Part shown: positions 1-7,992 of the stretch, piece by piece
Position numbering within the stretch: the first letter of the stretch is position 1
Layout of the letters: the number at the start of each line of letters is the position of its first letter
From: Thermoplasmatota archaeon
GTDB lineage: Archaea > Thermoplasmatota > Thermoplasmata > Thermoplasmatales > Thermoplasmataceae
Length of the DNA stretch: 49,285 nucleotides
Reading direction: 5' to 3'
Assembly: GCA_023379845.1 (NCBI GenBank)
Contig: JAMCPG010000009.1
Location: forward strand, 2,224 to 51,508
Made by a program: the position numbers and the translations under genes
The notes under the pieces: generated by a model
Databases searched by the model: none
What the model was told of the DNA's origin: nothing
The model's input: the letters and a program-made list of their open reading frames with translations, nothing else

Positions 1-771
1 GTAAATATACTCCGCCAGGATGATGAAGGAAACTACAAATCAGTCGGCGTGGATACTTCCATTGATGAGAATGATATTGTACAGGAACTTTTCTGGAACA
101 TGGCCAGAAACTATAGCGAAATAAAAGAAGGAGGAGACCTGGCAAAGGAACTTGATGTCACACTGTCCCTGCACGCCCCTTATTATATGGATTTGCTAAA
201 TGGGGGTGATATGGCCGAGCGTTCGGCAAATCATTTGAGGTGGTCATTGATAATCGCCAGGGGTATGGATGCCAGAAGAGTTGTAACCCATACGGGTTTT
301 TATGCCCAGTCCAAGAAGGAAAGCCTTGATAATGCAGTTAAATTCTATTCTCAATTTTCCAAGGAATTTTCGCATGATAAAGGGTTTCCGTTCATAGGTG
401 TCGAAGCGTCGGGAAAGGAAGAGATATTTGGATCTGTTTCAGACTTGACTGGACTGGCGAAGAAGGTACCCGGAATAGAACCTATTCTTAATTTTGCCCA
501 TGTCCACTCTTTGCAGGGAGGTTCACTTATCGAAGTAAGGGACTTTGAATCAGTTATAGAGACTTTTTCAAAATACAAGAAAGATGACCTTTATACAGAG
601 TAATGTTAGCACCTGAAATTCGAGACACTCAGTGAGGTTCTGGCAGATATGACCGATGATGTTACAATAATCTCAAGTTCACCGCTTCTTGAGCATGATT
701 CTCAATATATGAATATTATTCTGCTCAGGACAATAGGCAAGAAACTTCAGAAAAAGGAGGCAAAAAAGAAT
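1..771 (+). pseudogene. nfo: Endonuclease IV-like (AP endonuclease family 2) gene, 5' end outside window, interrupted by stops
   Basis: The frame is open from base 1, so the gene starts upstream of the window. Residues with HAPYYMDL, HTGFY and FAHVH match the TIM-barrel endonuclease IV family, which cuts DNA at abasic sites. The frame stops at 601-603 (TAA) and again at 607-609 (TAG). It then continues in the SAME frame from 610 with KFETLSEVLAD and IISSSPLLEHD, which match the C-terminal end of archaeal homologues (there usually ICESPLIEHD). About 20-25 residues expected between the two parts, holding a metal-binding His and the GExxH segment, are absent. The motif normally read as DFAHVH is NFAHVH here, and the ESP glutamate is Ser, so further metal ligands look lost. 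The match to the family is from memory of its motifs. I infer a decayed gene; an assembly deletion near 600 is the alternative. The 3' limit near 771 is approximate. Confidence 0.7.
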
Positions 772-789
772 GACGTCGAGGTGGAACGA

Positions 790-1089
790 GTGACGAGATC
801 ATATCCGGTTAAGAAAGGTGTAAAGATAGATGTTGATAGCATACTTGCGACGACCAGAAAGGTCACAAGATCAGGCACGGTCTCAAAGGATCACGTTATA
901 GCCAAGATACCTGGACTGGAGAGGGTTGAGCTTTGGGGCGAAGGCAAGGTGCTGATGTGCGAAACTACAACAGAGAAAAATCCAGAGAATTACGAGACTG
1001 CAATCAAGAAATTTAATGAACTGATTGAAGCTCTCACAGGCTATAGTGCCAAGGAGCGGAAGAAGATAGCGAGCAAGGTTCCAAAGTAA
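790..1089 (+). CDS. Small conserved archaeal protein (DUF5611-like)
   Basis: This 99-residue protein has no function I can name. It starts MTRSYPVKKG and contains IPGLERVELWGEGKVLMCE, which looks like a small conserved family of Thermoplasmata (possibly DUF5611; the name is tentative). I chose the GTG at 790 because GAGGTGG lies 7 bases upstream and because the open frame before it (649-771) reads as the C-terminus of endonuclease IV. An ATG at 649 would give a 146-residue product with an unrelated N-terminus. The charged C-terminus (KERKKIASKVPK) suggests a soluble, possibly nucleic-acid-associated protein, but that is only a guess. It is followed after 21 bases by the mevalonate 3-kinase gene and may be co-transcribed with it. 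Confidence 0.65.
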   Translation: MTRSYPVKKGVKIDVDSILATTRKVTRSGTVSKDHVIAKIPGLERVELWGEGKVLMCETTTEKNPENYETAIKKFNELIEALTGYSAKERKKIASKVPK

Positions 1090-1110
1090 GCGACGGAAGG
1101 TAGGAACAGA

Positions 1111-2082
1111 TTGCCTGGTATTGAGAGGCGTCAGATAAATGGCAGCGAAACTTTGGCTTTCCCCACCATAGGTATTGTTTTGCTGGGAGGGATTTCTGAT
1201 TCCGCAAAGAGGTATCCACTCCATAATTCCGCAGGAATTGCATACACCTCAGAAGACCAGGATATTTACACCAGAACCAGGTTATTTTACTCGAATGAGC
1301 AGTCAATAATAATCAATGGAAAGAGAGTGGACCCTGATGAACCCCGAACGCCGCTCCACATTCTTTCCAAGTACACTTCTAAGGAGGAAGGCTTAAACGG
1401 AAAACTTTCAGTGTTTTCTGAGAATAAAGGTATAATTAGTGGAAGCTCGGACGCTGGAGCCGCAGCACTCGCGAGGGCAGCGCAGGAGATGTTTTTCATC
1501 AATGACACGAGGATGCTTGAAAATGATTTTCGCTCCATTTCTGAAAGCGTTGGGAGGAGCCTTCTTGGAGGTCTCACAGTCACTGAACTGGTTGACGGCG
1601 TTCCCCTTACTACAAGGTTGCTGGGACCGGAAGATTTCAGTAATTATGTGATAGTTGCATTTATGTTCAGCGCAAATCGGAATCCATCTGATACGATACA
1701 TAAAAATGTTGTAAAGAGTCCAAATTATAACAAAAGGGTATCTTCAACTGCAGAAAAATGCCTTACTTTAAGAAAACTGGCTGCCAAAAAAGACATTGAA
1801 GGGATATTCGAACTTGCCATGGGTGATACTGAGGAATATCATTCGTTACTCGAATCAGTCGAGGTTAAAGTTATAACCGGTCAAATGCGTTCTCTGATAC
1901 AAAAGCTGAGAGAAGAACGTAACGATTTCTGGATATCTTACATAGTGACAGGAGGAACAAACGTTTTTGTTGCCGCTAAAAAGGAAGATGCATCTAAATT
2001 GCAAGAAATAGCTAAGTCTCTTGACATTCAATCAAGAAGGTTAAAAGTCGCAGGCGCTGCAAGAGTTTGCGTGGACTTTTAA
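1111..2082 (+). CDS. Mevalonate 3-kinase (GHMP-related, decarboxylase-like family)
   Basis: The 323-residue protein belongs to the mevalonate diphosphate decarboxylase family. It resembles the Thermoplasma acidophilum mevalonate 3-kinase closely: FPTIGIVLLGGI near the N-terminus, PLHNSAGIAY, the phosphate-binding loop IISGSSDAGAA around residue 110, RNPSDTIHKNVVKS, and YIVTGGTNVFVA near the C-terminus. It would phosphorylate mevalonate at the 3-hydroxyl, the first step of the Thermoplasma-type route to isopentenyl phosphate and then to tetraether lipids. The start is a TTG at 1111, with purine-rich sequence (ggaaggtagg) upstream. A role as a decarboxylase is less likely given the 3-kinase-like sequence. 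Other pathway genes are not in this window. Confidence 0.87.
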   Translation: MPGIERRQINGSETLAFPTIGIVLLGGISDSAKRYPLHNSAGIAYTSEDQDIYTRTRLFYSNEQSIIINGKRVDPDEPRTPLHILSKYTSKEEGLNGKLSVFSENKGIISGSSDAGAAALARAAQEMFFINDTRMLENDFRSISESVGRSLLGGLTVTELVDGVPLTTRLLGPEDFSNYVIVAFMFSANRNPSDTIHKNVVKSPNYNKRVSSTAEKCLTLRKLAAKKDIEGIFELAMGDTEEYHSLLESVEVKVITGQMRSLIQKLREERNDFWISYIVTGGTNVFVAAKKEDASKLQEIAKSLDIQSRRLKVAGAARVCVDF

Positions 2083-2128
2083 TACCTATGGACAATTTGA
2101 TAGAATTCTGCCTAATTCATAAGAAAGA

Positions 2129-2137
2129 CTTAAATTA
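2129..2137 (+). promoter_or_regulatory. TATA element of the Sec61-beta gene
   Basis: CTTAAATTA is centred about 26 bp before the ATG at 2159, which would place transcription start at or near the start codon (leaderless). Seen directly; activity is inferred. Confidence 0.5.
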
Positions 2138-2158
2138 AGGATTTCATTACTTAACAGG

Positions 2159-2329
2159 ATGGCAGACAAGAAGGATTCCGGATTCCAGTCTGGGGCAGGT
2201 CTTATCAGGTACTTCGACGAAGAGGAGATAAACGGTCCTTCTATTCATCCAGTCGTTGTGATTGCAATTGCGGTTGTTCTCGCAATTGTTGTAGAGCTTT
2301 TCAAGATCTTTTGGCCGATATCACCATAG
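2159..2329 (+). CDS. secG: Preprotein translocase subunit Sec61-beta (archaeal SecG)
   Basis: This is a 56-residue protein. It has a polar N-terminus with the Sec61-beta pattern SGAGLIRYFDEEE (residues 11-23), then GPSIHP and one hydrophobic membrane span (about residues 32-51) ending in FKIFWPISP. This is the size and layout of archaeal Sec61-beta, the small non-essential subunit of the SecYEG/Sec61 protein-conducting channel in the cytoplasmic membrane. Its ATG lies about 26 bp after a TATA-like element, so it is probably leaderless. It lies between the mevalonate 3-kinase gene and tRNA-Glu and looks like an independent transcript with a hairpin just downstream. Confidence 0.92.
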   Translation: MADKKDSGFQSGAGLIRYFDEEEINGPSIHPVVVIAIAVVLAIVVELFKIFWPISP

Positions 2330-2331
2330 AA

Positions 2332-2352
2332 GAGAATATCGATTATATTCTC
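2332..2352 (+). terminator. Hairpin downstream of Sec61-beta
   Basis: GAGAATAT and ATATTCTC form a perfect 8-bp stem around a 5-base loop, 2 bases after the Sec61-beta stop codon. It could end the transcript or protect its 3' end. Archaeal termination often depends on T-runs, and the stem is followed only by a pyrimidine-rich stretch. Confidence 0.45.
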
Positions 2353-2447
2353 CTCGCTCTAGGCAGTTATTGCAGCCTTAGATTGTGCAGTGTCTTACGG
2401 CTAAACTATGCAAAACAATAAATGATTATCTTTAATCACCATCGAAA

Positions 2448-2522
2448 GCTCCGGTGGTGTAGCACGGTCAAGCATTAGGGACTCTCAATCCCCCGACTCG
2501 GGTCCAAATCCCGACCGGAGCA
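2448..2522 (+). tRNA. tRNA-Glu (anticodon CTC)
   Basis: The acceptor stem GCTCCGG pairs with CCGGAGC, with discriminator A at 2522. The T arm is TCGGG-TCCAAAT-CCCGA. The anticodon arm is AGGGA-CTCTCAA-TCCCC with anticodon CTC (codon GAG), with a mismatch at the outermost pair. The body closely resembles archaeal tRNA-Glu, including GGTGGTGTAGC at the 5' side. CCA is not encoded and no intron is visible. Confidence 0.93.
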
Positions 2523-3021
2523 CTCAACTATGAGTATAATGCCCCACGATTCTGTGGGTGATCATGCAATATTATACACAAGCTTGTAAATATATTCTAG
2601 TGTGTGGCACAATATATTCAATATTGGTAGGTCATCGAATAGTGTCCCACACCCCTTTTGATACTTTTCTTTCTTAAGCTCGTCTTTTGTATAAGCAAAG
2701 CATAAAAGTATTATCAAAAGCTTTTACAAATTTTTCCTACGCCCTGAGAAGTTTCGTTATTTTGCATTACAACATCAGTGATTTGATCATCAACTTACTC
2801 TTAGTTCGATCGCTCAAGTATGTAAAATTCTACTTTATTTCTATAGTTTGTAACACGTTGATTCTTTGAAATAGTTAAAAGTCGTTTTACATATTTTCAC
2901 AATAATATACTAGTTCCTAAAAGAACTGATATTTATGCATTCCATCAGCTAAGGATTGCCAATATCGTGGCTTAGAAAATTTAATTAACTATCAAATATT
3001 TATACATATGAAGTAATAGAA
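2523..3021. other. A/T-rich non-coding region with two stem-loops
   Basis: There is no convincing gene in these 499 bases. CCCAC/GTGGG forms a short hairpin at 2543-2558. GTGTGG at 2602-2607 can pair with CCACAC at 2647-2652 and is followed by a T-rich stretch (2653-2680). A 60-codon open frame at 2687-2869 starts with TTG and has low-complexity hydrophobic content with no ribosome site, so I take it as chance. The end of the region carries the promoter of the kinase gene. Confidence 0.55.
2993..3004 (+). promoter_or_regulatory. TATA element of the protein kinase gene
   Basis: CAAATATTTATA lies about 24 bp before the ATG at 3022 with no ribosome-binding sequence before that start, consistent with a leaderless transcript. 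Confidence 0.5.
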
Positions 3022-6000
3022 ATGATTGAAGAGAGTCCCCAGTCTTTTTCAAATGGCAGATATGTGGTTGTGAAGAAACTCGGCGAAGGCGGAAAGGGAA
3101 TCGTGTTCAAGTGTACAGATAAAATGCTGGGTAGAACAGTTGCGTTGAAGATGATAAAGACCTCTTTGGACGAAGATACTGCGTCTCGTTTCAGCAGGGA
3201 AGCTCAGACCACAGCAAAAATGAGCCACCCCAACATAGTCTCTGTCTATGATATAGGAAGCGTGGACAACCATCCTTTCCTTGTGATAGAATACGTGGAC
3301 GGAAAGAGCCTGGATGACATCATCGGTGAGAAGTCCGTCCTTTCTCCTTCGGAGATAGTACGGATATCAATCTTGATAGGGGAGGCTCTCGAGTATTCCC
3401 ACAGGCTCGGAATACTCCACCGTGACATAAAGCCCGAGAACATCATGATCTCGAAGGACAATGTTCCAAAGCTCATGGATTTCGGCCTTGCCAGATCTGT
3501 GGACAGCCCGAAGCTGACACATGCAGGCGCAATCGTCGGTACCCCTGCATTCATCTCACCGGAGAGCGCACTTGGAAGAGACAATGATGCCCGCTCCGAC
3601 CTGTATTCACTTGGCTGCGTTATGTACAGCATGGCAACAGGGCACCCTCCCTTCACCTCAAAGGACAATCTGAAACTTATTTACAGCCACATAAATGACA
3701 TGCCTGTCCCAATCAGTAGGGTAAGAAAGGATTTCCCTCAGGATCTCGAAGCAATTATAATGAAACTTCTCTCGAAGGATCCTTCCAGCAGGTACCAGTC
3801 AGCTTCAGAACTGCTTACAGTTTTAAAATCCCTGAAATACCCTTCCGAATCCTTAACGATCGATGGGAACACTTCCAGTATGAAATTCTCAGGAACATTC
3901 TCAACGACATCTTCAGGGCATCACAGGAGACCTCTAGTCGGGATGGAAAGTGAAGTAAAGCGGATTCGGACTTTCATAGACACTGCGCTGACAGGGTCTG
4001 GCTCTATGATCTTGATTGTTGGACAGACAGGTTCCGGTAAGACAAGGTTTCTCGAAGAGGCGAGGGGATATGCAGCCATGAGAGGCTTCACGGTGCTCTC
4101 AGTGAGGTGCGCGCAGAACAAGACTGGTGTTCCAGGACAGGCCCTGTCTGAAATTTTCCGTGAATACATAGCTTCCCAACCAACCCAGCTCATTTACAAG
4201 ATATGCGGAGACTATGCCGACCAGATGCAGAAGATCGTCCCCGAAATCGCACCTAGACTCGGAAAAGTACCTGAATTTCCCGCCCTCGATCCACAGCAGC
4301 AGAAGGCAAGATTCTATGAGGCTGTTTCGGTATTTATTGAGAACATGTCAATGGAAGCCCCCCTCTTCATCTCGTTCGATGATGTCCACTACATGGATGC
4401 GTATTCCTTGAATTTTTTCAGCTATTATTACGAATCGGTCAGCTCCCAGAGGACGATTATGCTCGGAACCTCGAATCCACTGGATGACTCATCGACCATA
4501 TTCAAGGCTATGGAGGAGGCCATCAAGGCGAGATCTCTGAATATTATTGAACTCAACAACCTCGACAGGGAGAATACAAGACTCTTGATCTCAAACTACC
4601 TTGGAGAAAATATCGATAATATCTCCGATGAATTCCTGAACCTTATATACGGAAAAACGTACGGTAATCCTCTCTTCCTGGAGGAAACTCTTAGGTACCT
4701 GATCGACAGGAGGCAGATATACCAAAATGAAGACGGAACATGGGACAGGGATTCACTCTCAGAGCTGAAGATTCCAACATCGTTGAGAAGCATTGTGAGA
4801 GCAAAACTGGAAGGATTGAATGAGGATTATCTAAACCTTTTGAGGACCGCATCCATGATAGGTCAGGATTTCGATTACGAGATATTGATGAAGCTCTCCG
4901 GTATGAGCGACGAGGACAAGTTCCTTAATATATTGGAGGAGCTCATAGAGAAGAAGTTCCTTTCGGAAAGAAAGGCTGGCCTTGGTTCTGTTTGGATATA
5001 CTTCACCGATCCCCATGTAAGAGAGATACTCTATGAAGATATCAGCATGATCCGGAGGAAGAGGATGCATGAACGGATTGGAGAGATCATCGAGGAGAGC
5101 ATACCTGCTGAAAATATGGACGGTCTCTCAATTTCAAGCCTCGCAGAACATTTTCAGGAAGGGGGAAACCTTGAAAAATCCTTTAAGTACCGGAAAATGG
5201 AGGCAGATCTTTTCTTTTCCATGGCAGAGCTATCAAGGGCAGCCAGTGCCTATGAGAATTGCCTAGACATTGTATCTGTTATTCCGTTTGCTGATCCGAA
5301 CGAGAAGAAGAGGGAGACCGCAAACCTTCATTTACAGATTGCCAGAAGTTTAAACGGTATAGATCCTGTGAATGCGTATAAAAATTCCCGATCAGCAATG
5401 GATATCTTTAGGGAAATAGGGGATGACAAACAGTTTATTGAAGCAGCCATAATTTGTGTACCACATCATCCAGAACAGTCCCAGAGCATTTACAAAGAAG
5501 TTGAGGCGATCAAGGATACAAGCGAAACGTTTGAGGCAAGAATCCATTTTCTGCTCACTTATGGCACTTCGGCACAAGTCCATGGTGACATAAACGAGGC
5601 AAAGAGAGTGTCAGAAATTCTTAAGAAGATCACCGAAGAAAACAGAGATAAGATGACTAACTTTTCCGATAAATCACTTATTTTTTGGTCAGAGTTGGCA
5701 AGATTTGCTATCAGAAACATAAATTCTGAAGCAGACATAAGGGACATTGTTCAAGGTTATAAAGATGTTATAAAATCAATAACCAATAGCTCTAGCGAAA
5801 AGGACATTAATCTTGTATCTCTGAGATCCGGCGCCTTCGATTTTCTTGCGAATTATTACTTTGTTCTTATGATGGACCCTTATCAAGCCAAACCAGCCTT
5901 TGATGCTTCCATTGAAGACTCTGAACACACAGGACGCCGGATCCATACGAATATAGTAAAACTTGAAAGCATTTATTTTTGCACAATCTTTATGAAGGGA

Positions 6001-6726
6001 TTTGAGGCAGCAAAACAGGAACTGAACAATATTCCAAAGAAGGATATCGCAACAATGATGGGAACAATAACTGAGCGTCACTTCAATGCTTATAAGAACG
6101 GTGTACTATCTTGGTATTATCTTGCAAATGGGGACCGCGATGAACTCTTGAAATGCCTTGCATATATTGCCCAGGTTGAGGGGATGCAATTCAGATCCAT
6201 TCAAACCATTCCTGAGCTTCTTTATTTCACAGATTCAGAAGCTGATGATGATTTTATGGAAGCGCTTGAAAAGGCAGAAAGCATCTACAGGGATGAGCCT
6301 CTCAATGCCGAGGCACTATTACCGAAGAGTTTTATTTATTCTACATCTTCTGAGGTTTTCGCAAGGATCGATAAACTTGACCAAGCTGGAGCAAGATATA
6401 ATCTGTTGGGAAAAATGGCTTCGTCACTCAATCAAAAATGGCTTCACGCTCTTCATCTTCGGGCAGGTGCCGTAATTGCGATCAAAGAAAAAAAATACAA
6501 AGAAGCTGAAGATAAATTAACCAGTTCCATTGCGATATGGAACGAACTTGGATTCAAATTTTTTGCTGGCCGTGATCTCCTGCTTCTTGCAGATGCATAC
6601 CATGGTAACGATAACCTGAATAAATCAGATGATTCCCTTAACAGGGCCATGGAACTGTTCACCCAGGTTGGTGCAAAGATGTATGCGCAGAAGGTCCTGG
6701 CAAGGAAAGAATTATTGAAGGCATAG
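3022..6726 (+). CDS. Ser/Thr protein kinase fused to AAA-type ATPase and TPR-like region (PknK-type)
   Basis: This is a 1234-residue three-part signalling protein. Residues 14-270 form a Hanks-type kinase: glycine loop GEGGKG (21-26), ATP-binding Lys43, helix-C Glu60, catalytic loop HRDIKPEN (133-140), DFG (153-155), and SPE (179-181) in place of APE. All catalytic residues are present. An ATPase domain follows, with Walker A GQTGSGKT (334-341) and Walker B with Asp453/Asp454. From about residue 700 to the end it is helical and TPR-like. No transmembrane segment is seen, so it should be cytosolic. The same order occurs in bacterial PknK and related kinases, where the ATPase/TPR part senses or binds partners. 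In an archaeon this suggests acquisition from bacteria (inference). No obvious substrate gene lies next to it. Confidence 0.9.
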   Translation: MIEESPQSFSNGRYVVVKKLGEGGKGIVFKCTDKMLGRTVALKMIKTSLDEDTASRFSREAQTTAKMSHPNIVSVYDIGSVDNHPFLVIEYVDGKSLDDIIGEKSVLSPSEIVRISILIGEALEYSHRLGILHRDIKPENIMISKDNVPKLMDFGLARSVDSPKLTHAGAIVGTPAFISPESALGRDNDARSDLYSLGCVMYSMATGHPPFTSKDNLKLIYSHINDMPVPISRVRKDFPQDLEAIIMKLLSKDPSSRYQSASELLTVLKSLKYPSESLTIDGNTSSMKFSGTFSTTSSGHHRRPLVGMESEVKRIRTFIDTALTGSGSMILIVGQTGSGKTRFLEEARGYAAMRGFTVLSVRCAQNKTGVPGQALSEIFREYIASQPTQLIYKICGDYADQMQKIVPEIAPRLGKVPEFPALDPQQQKARFYEAVSVFIENMSMEAPLFISFDDVHYMDAYSLNFFSYYYESVSSQRTIMLGTSNPLDDSSTIFKAMEEAIKARSLNIIELNNLDRENTRLLISNYLGENIDNISDEFLNLIYGKTYGNPLFLEETLRYLIDRRQIYQNEDGTWDRDSLSELKIPTSLRSIVRAKLEGLNEDYLNLLRTASMIGQDFDYEILMKLSGMSDEDKFLNILEELIEKKFLSERKAGLGSVWIYFTDPHVREILYEDISMIRRKRMHERIGEIIEESIPAENMDGLSISSLAEHFQEGGNLEKSFKYRKMEADLFFSMAELSRAASAYENCLDIVSVIPFADPNEKKRETANLHLQIARSLNGIDPVNAYKNSRSAMDIFREIGDDKQFIEAAIICVPHHPEQSQSIYKEVEAIKDTSETFEARIHFLLTYGTSAQVHGDINEAKRVSEILKKITEENRDKMTNFSDKSLIFWSELARFAIRNINSEADIRDIVQGYKDVIKSITNSSSEKDINLVSLRSGAFDFLANYYFVLMMDPYQAKPAFDASIEDSEHTGRRIHTNIVKLESIYFCTIFMKGFEAAKQELNNIPKKDIATMMGTITERHFNAYKNGVLSWYYLANGDRDELLKCLAYIAQVEGMQFRSIQTIPELLYFTDSEADDDFMEALEKAESIYRDEPLNAEALLPKSFIYSTSSEVFARIDKLDQAGARYNLLGKMASSLNQKWLHALHLRAGAVIAIKEKKYKEAEDKLTSSIAIWNELGFKFFAGRDLLLLADAYHGNDNLNKSDDSLNRAMELFTQVGAKMYAQKVLARKELLKA

Positions 6727-6909
6727 TTACATTCCTGCTTCTACAAGATAGATTGGGTTGGTTATCTCGCAATAAGATACAGGCCTATTATTGATGAAGA
6801 AGGTTGTTCAATTCAGAGTTTGAGTAAGCGGAAGCTATACTATAATATAACAACGGCTTATCCTGACAGTTCACAGCTGTATTTTCAAAAAGATGGATTT
6901 GATGATTAA
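6727..6909 (+). other. Stop-free extension in frame with the kinase gene
   Basis: After the kinase stop codon (TAG 6724-6726) the same frame stays open for 60 codons to TAA at 6907-6909. It reads like protein in places (WVGYLAIRYRPIIDEEG, YPDSSQLYFQKDGFDD) but has no ATG. It may be the 3' remnant of another gene or chance in A/T-rich DNA. The kinase C-terminus itself looks natural. Confidence 0.25.
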
Positions 6910-6959
6910 ATTATTGATTTTAAGTATCAAATTAGATATGAAGTGCATCAGAAAAATTA

Positions 6960-6971
6960 TTTAGTATAATA
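6960..6971 (+). promoter_or_regulatory. TATA element of the esterase gene
   Basis: TTTAGTATAATA is centred about 26 bp before the ATG at 6993, so the promoter looks intact although the gene is broken. Confidence 0.45.
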
Positions 6972-6992
6972 CGAAATATACACAAGATAAGA

Positions 6993-7915
6993 ATGGCACT
7001 TGATCCGGATTTTGCAAAGATTCTGAAAATGATTTCAGAACGGGGAATGCCGAATTTCAGGAATATAGATGTTAACGATGTACGGAATCTTATGGACAAT
7101 AACCTGCTTACGAAGGAATACATTGAGATTGAAAGAACCGTTGACATGTCAATAGGTGAAGAAAGGATTCCGGCAAGGCTGTATGAACCCAAAGATGCCA
7201 CAAGATCCCTCATATTATATTTTCATGGAGGTGGCTGGGTCTTCGGAAATCTTGAAAGCCATGACTCAGTGTGTCGAAGAGCAGCCAGAGAATCTGGAGC
7301 GAAAGTCCTTTCAGTGGCTTACAGACTAGCTCCAGAGCATAAGTTTCCGACAGCAGTTGAGGATGCGTTTTCGTCCTATTTATGGGCAAGAAGAAATGCG
7401 ACAAGCCTTGATGTTGATCCGGAAAGAATTGCCCTTGCTGGTGACAGTGCTGGAAGGAATCTTTCAGCCACCGTCAGTCTGATGATCAAGGATCGTCGAA
7501 TTGAAGGACCAAAGCTCCAGGTTCTATTCTATCCTGGTCTTGGCTCAGACTTTTTTTCAAAATCAATGCGTGAATTTTCTACAGGCTTCTTCCTAACTAG
7601 CGATCAAATGGTCTGGTTCAAAGAGATGTACCTGAAAAATAATACAGACACCCTGAACCCATATTTTCTCCGATCCTGTATCCCGACCTCTCAGGGCTTC
7701 CAGAAGCAATAATCATAACAGGAGAACATGACCCACTTAGAGACCAGGCAGAAGCTTATGCTGCGAAGCTTAGATCAGCTGGTATTCATGTGACAGGGAT
7801 AAGGGCAACTGGCATGATTCATGGATTTTTGAACTTTACGAGTTTAGTTCCAGTAGCTGCAAACATCGCCGACATGGTCTGGTCTCTCGTCGGAAAAAAG
7901 CTCGGTTCTAACTGA
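6993..7915 (+). pseudogene. Alpha/beta hydrolase, hormone-sensitive lipase family (acetyl esterase type), frameshifted
   Basis: The first 225 or so residues match the HSL/GDXG esterase family: oxyanion motif HGGGW (78-82), YRLAPEHKFP and the nucleophile motif GDSAGRN with Ser152. The frame then slips in the T-run at 7664-7667 and ends early at 7712. One base more would restore NPYFSP, then [23 protein letters not shown] with the catalytic Asp and MIHGF with the catalytic His, ending at 7915. The full protein would have about 307 residues, normal for the family. The motif also has Arg155 where the family has Gly. The cause is either a one-base loss in a homopolymer (real or sequencing error) or decay of the gene. 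Intact, it would hydrolyse short-chain esters in the cytosol. Confidence 0.85.
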
Positions 7916-7992
7916 TCCCTCACTGCATTATACCGAAATGAGAGTTCTGATAGAAGTTTATATTGAAAAATAGCAAAGGGAAATTAGTAAGC

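Noticed and set aside
649-1089. A single 146-residue gene starting at ATG 649
   Set aside because: Its first 41 residues match the C-terminus of endonuclease IV in frame with the upstream gene, and a GTG at 790 with a ribosome site gives a better start for the rest.
2687-2869. 60-codon open frame starting with TTG
   Set aside because: A/T-rich chance frame with low-complexity hydrophobic content, no ribosome site and no recognisable family.
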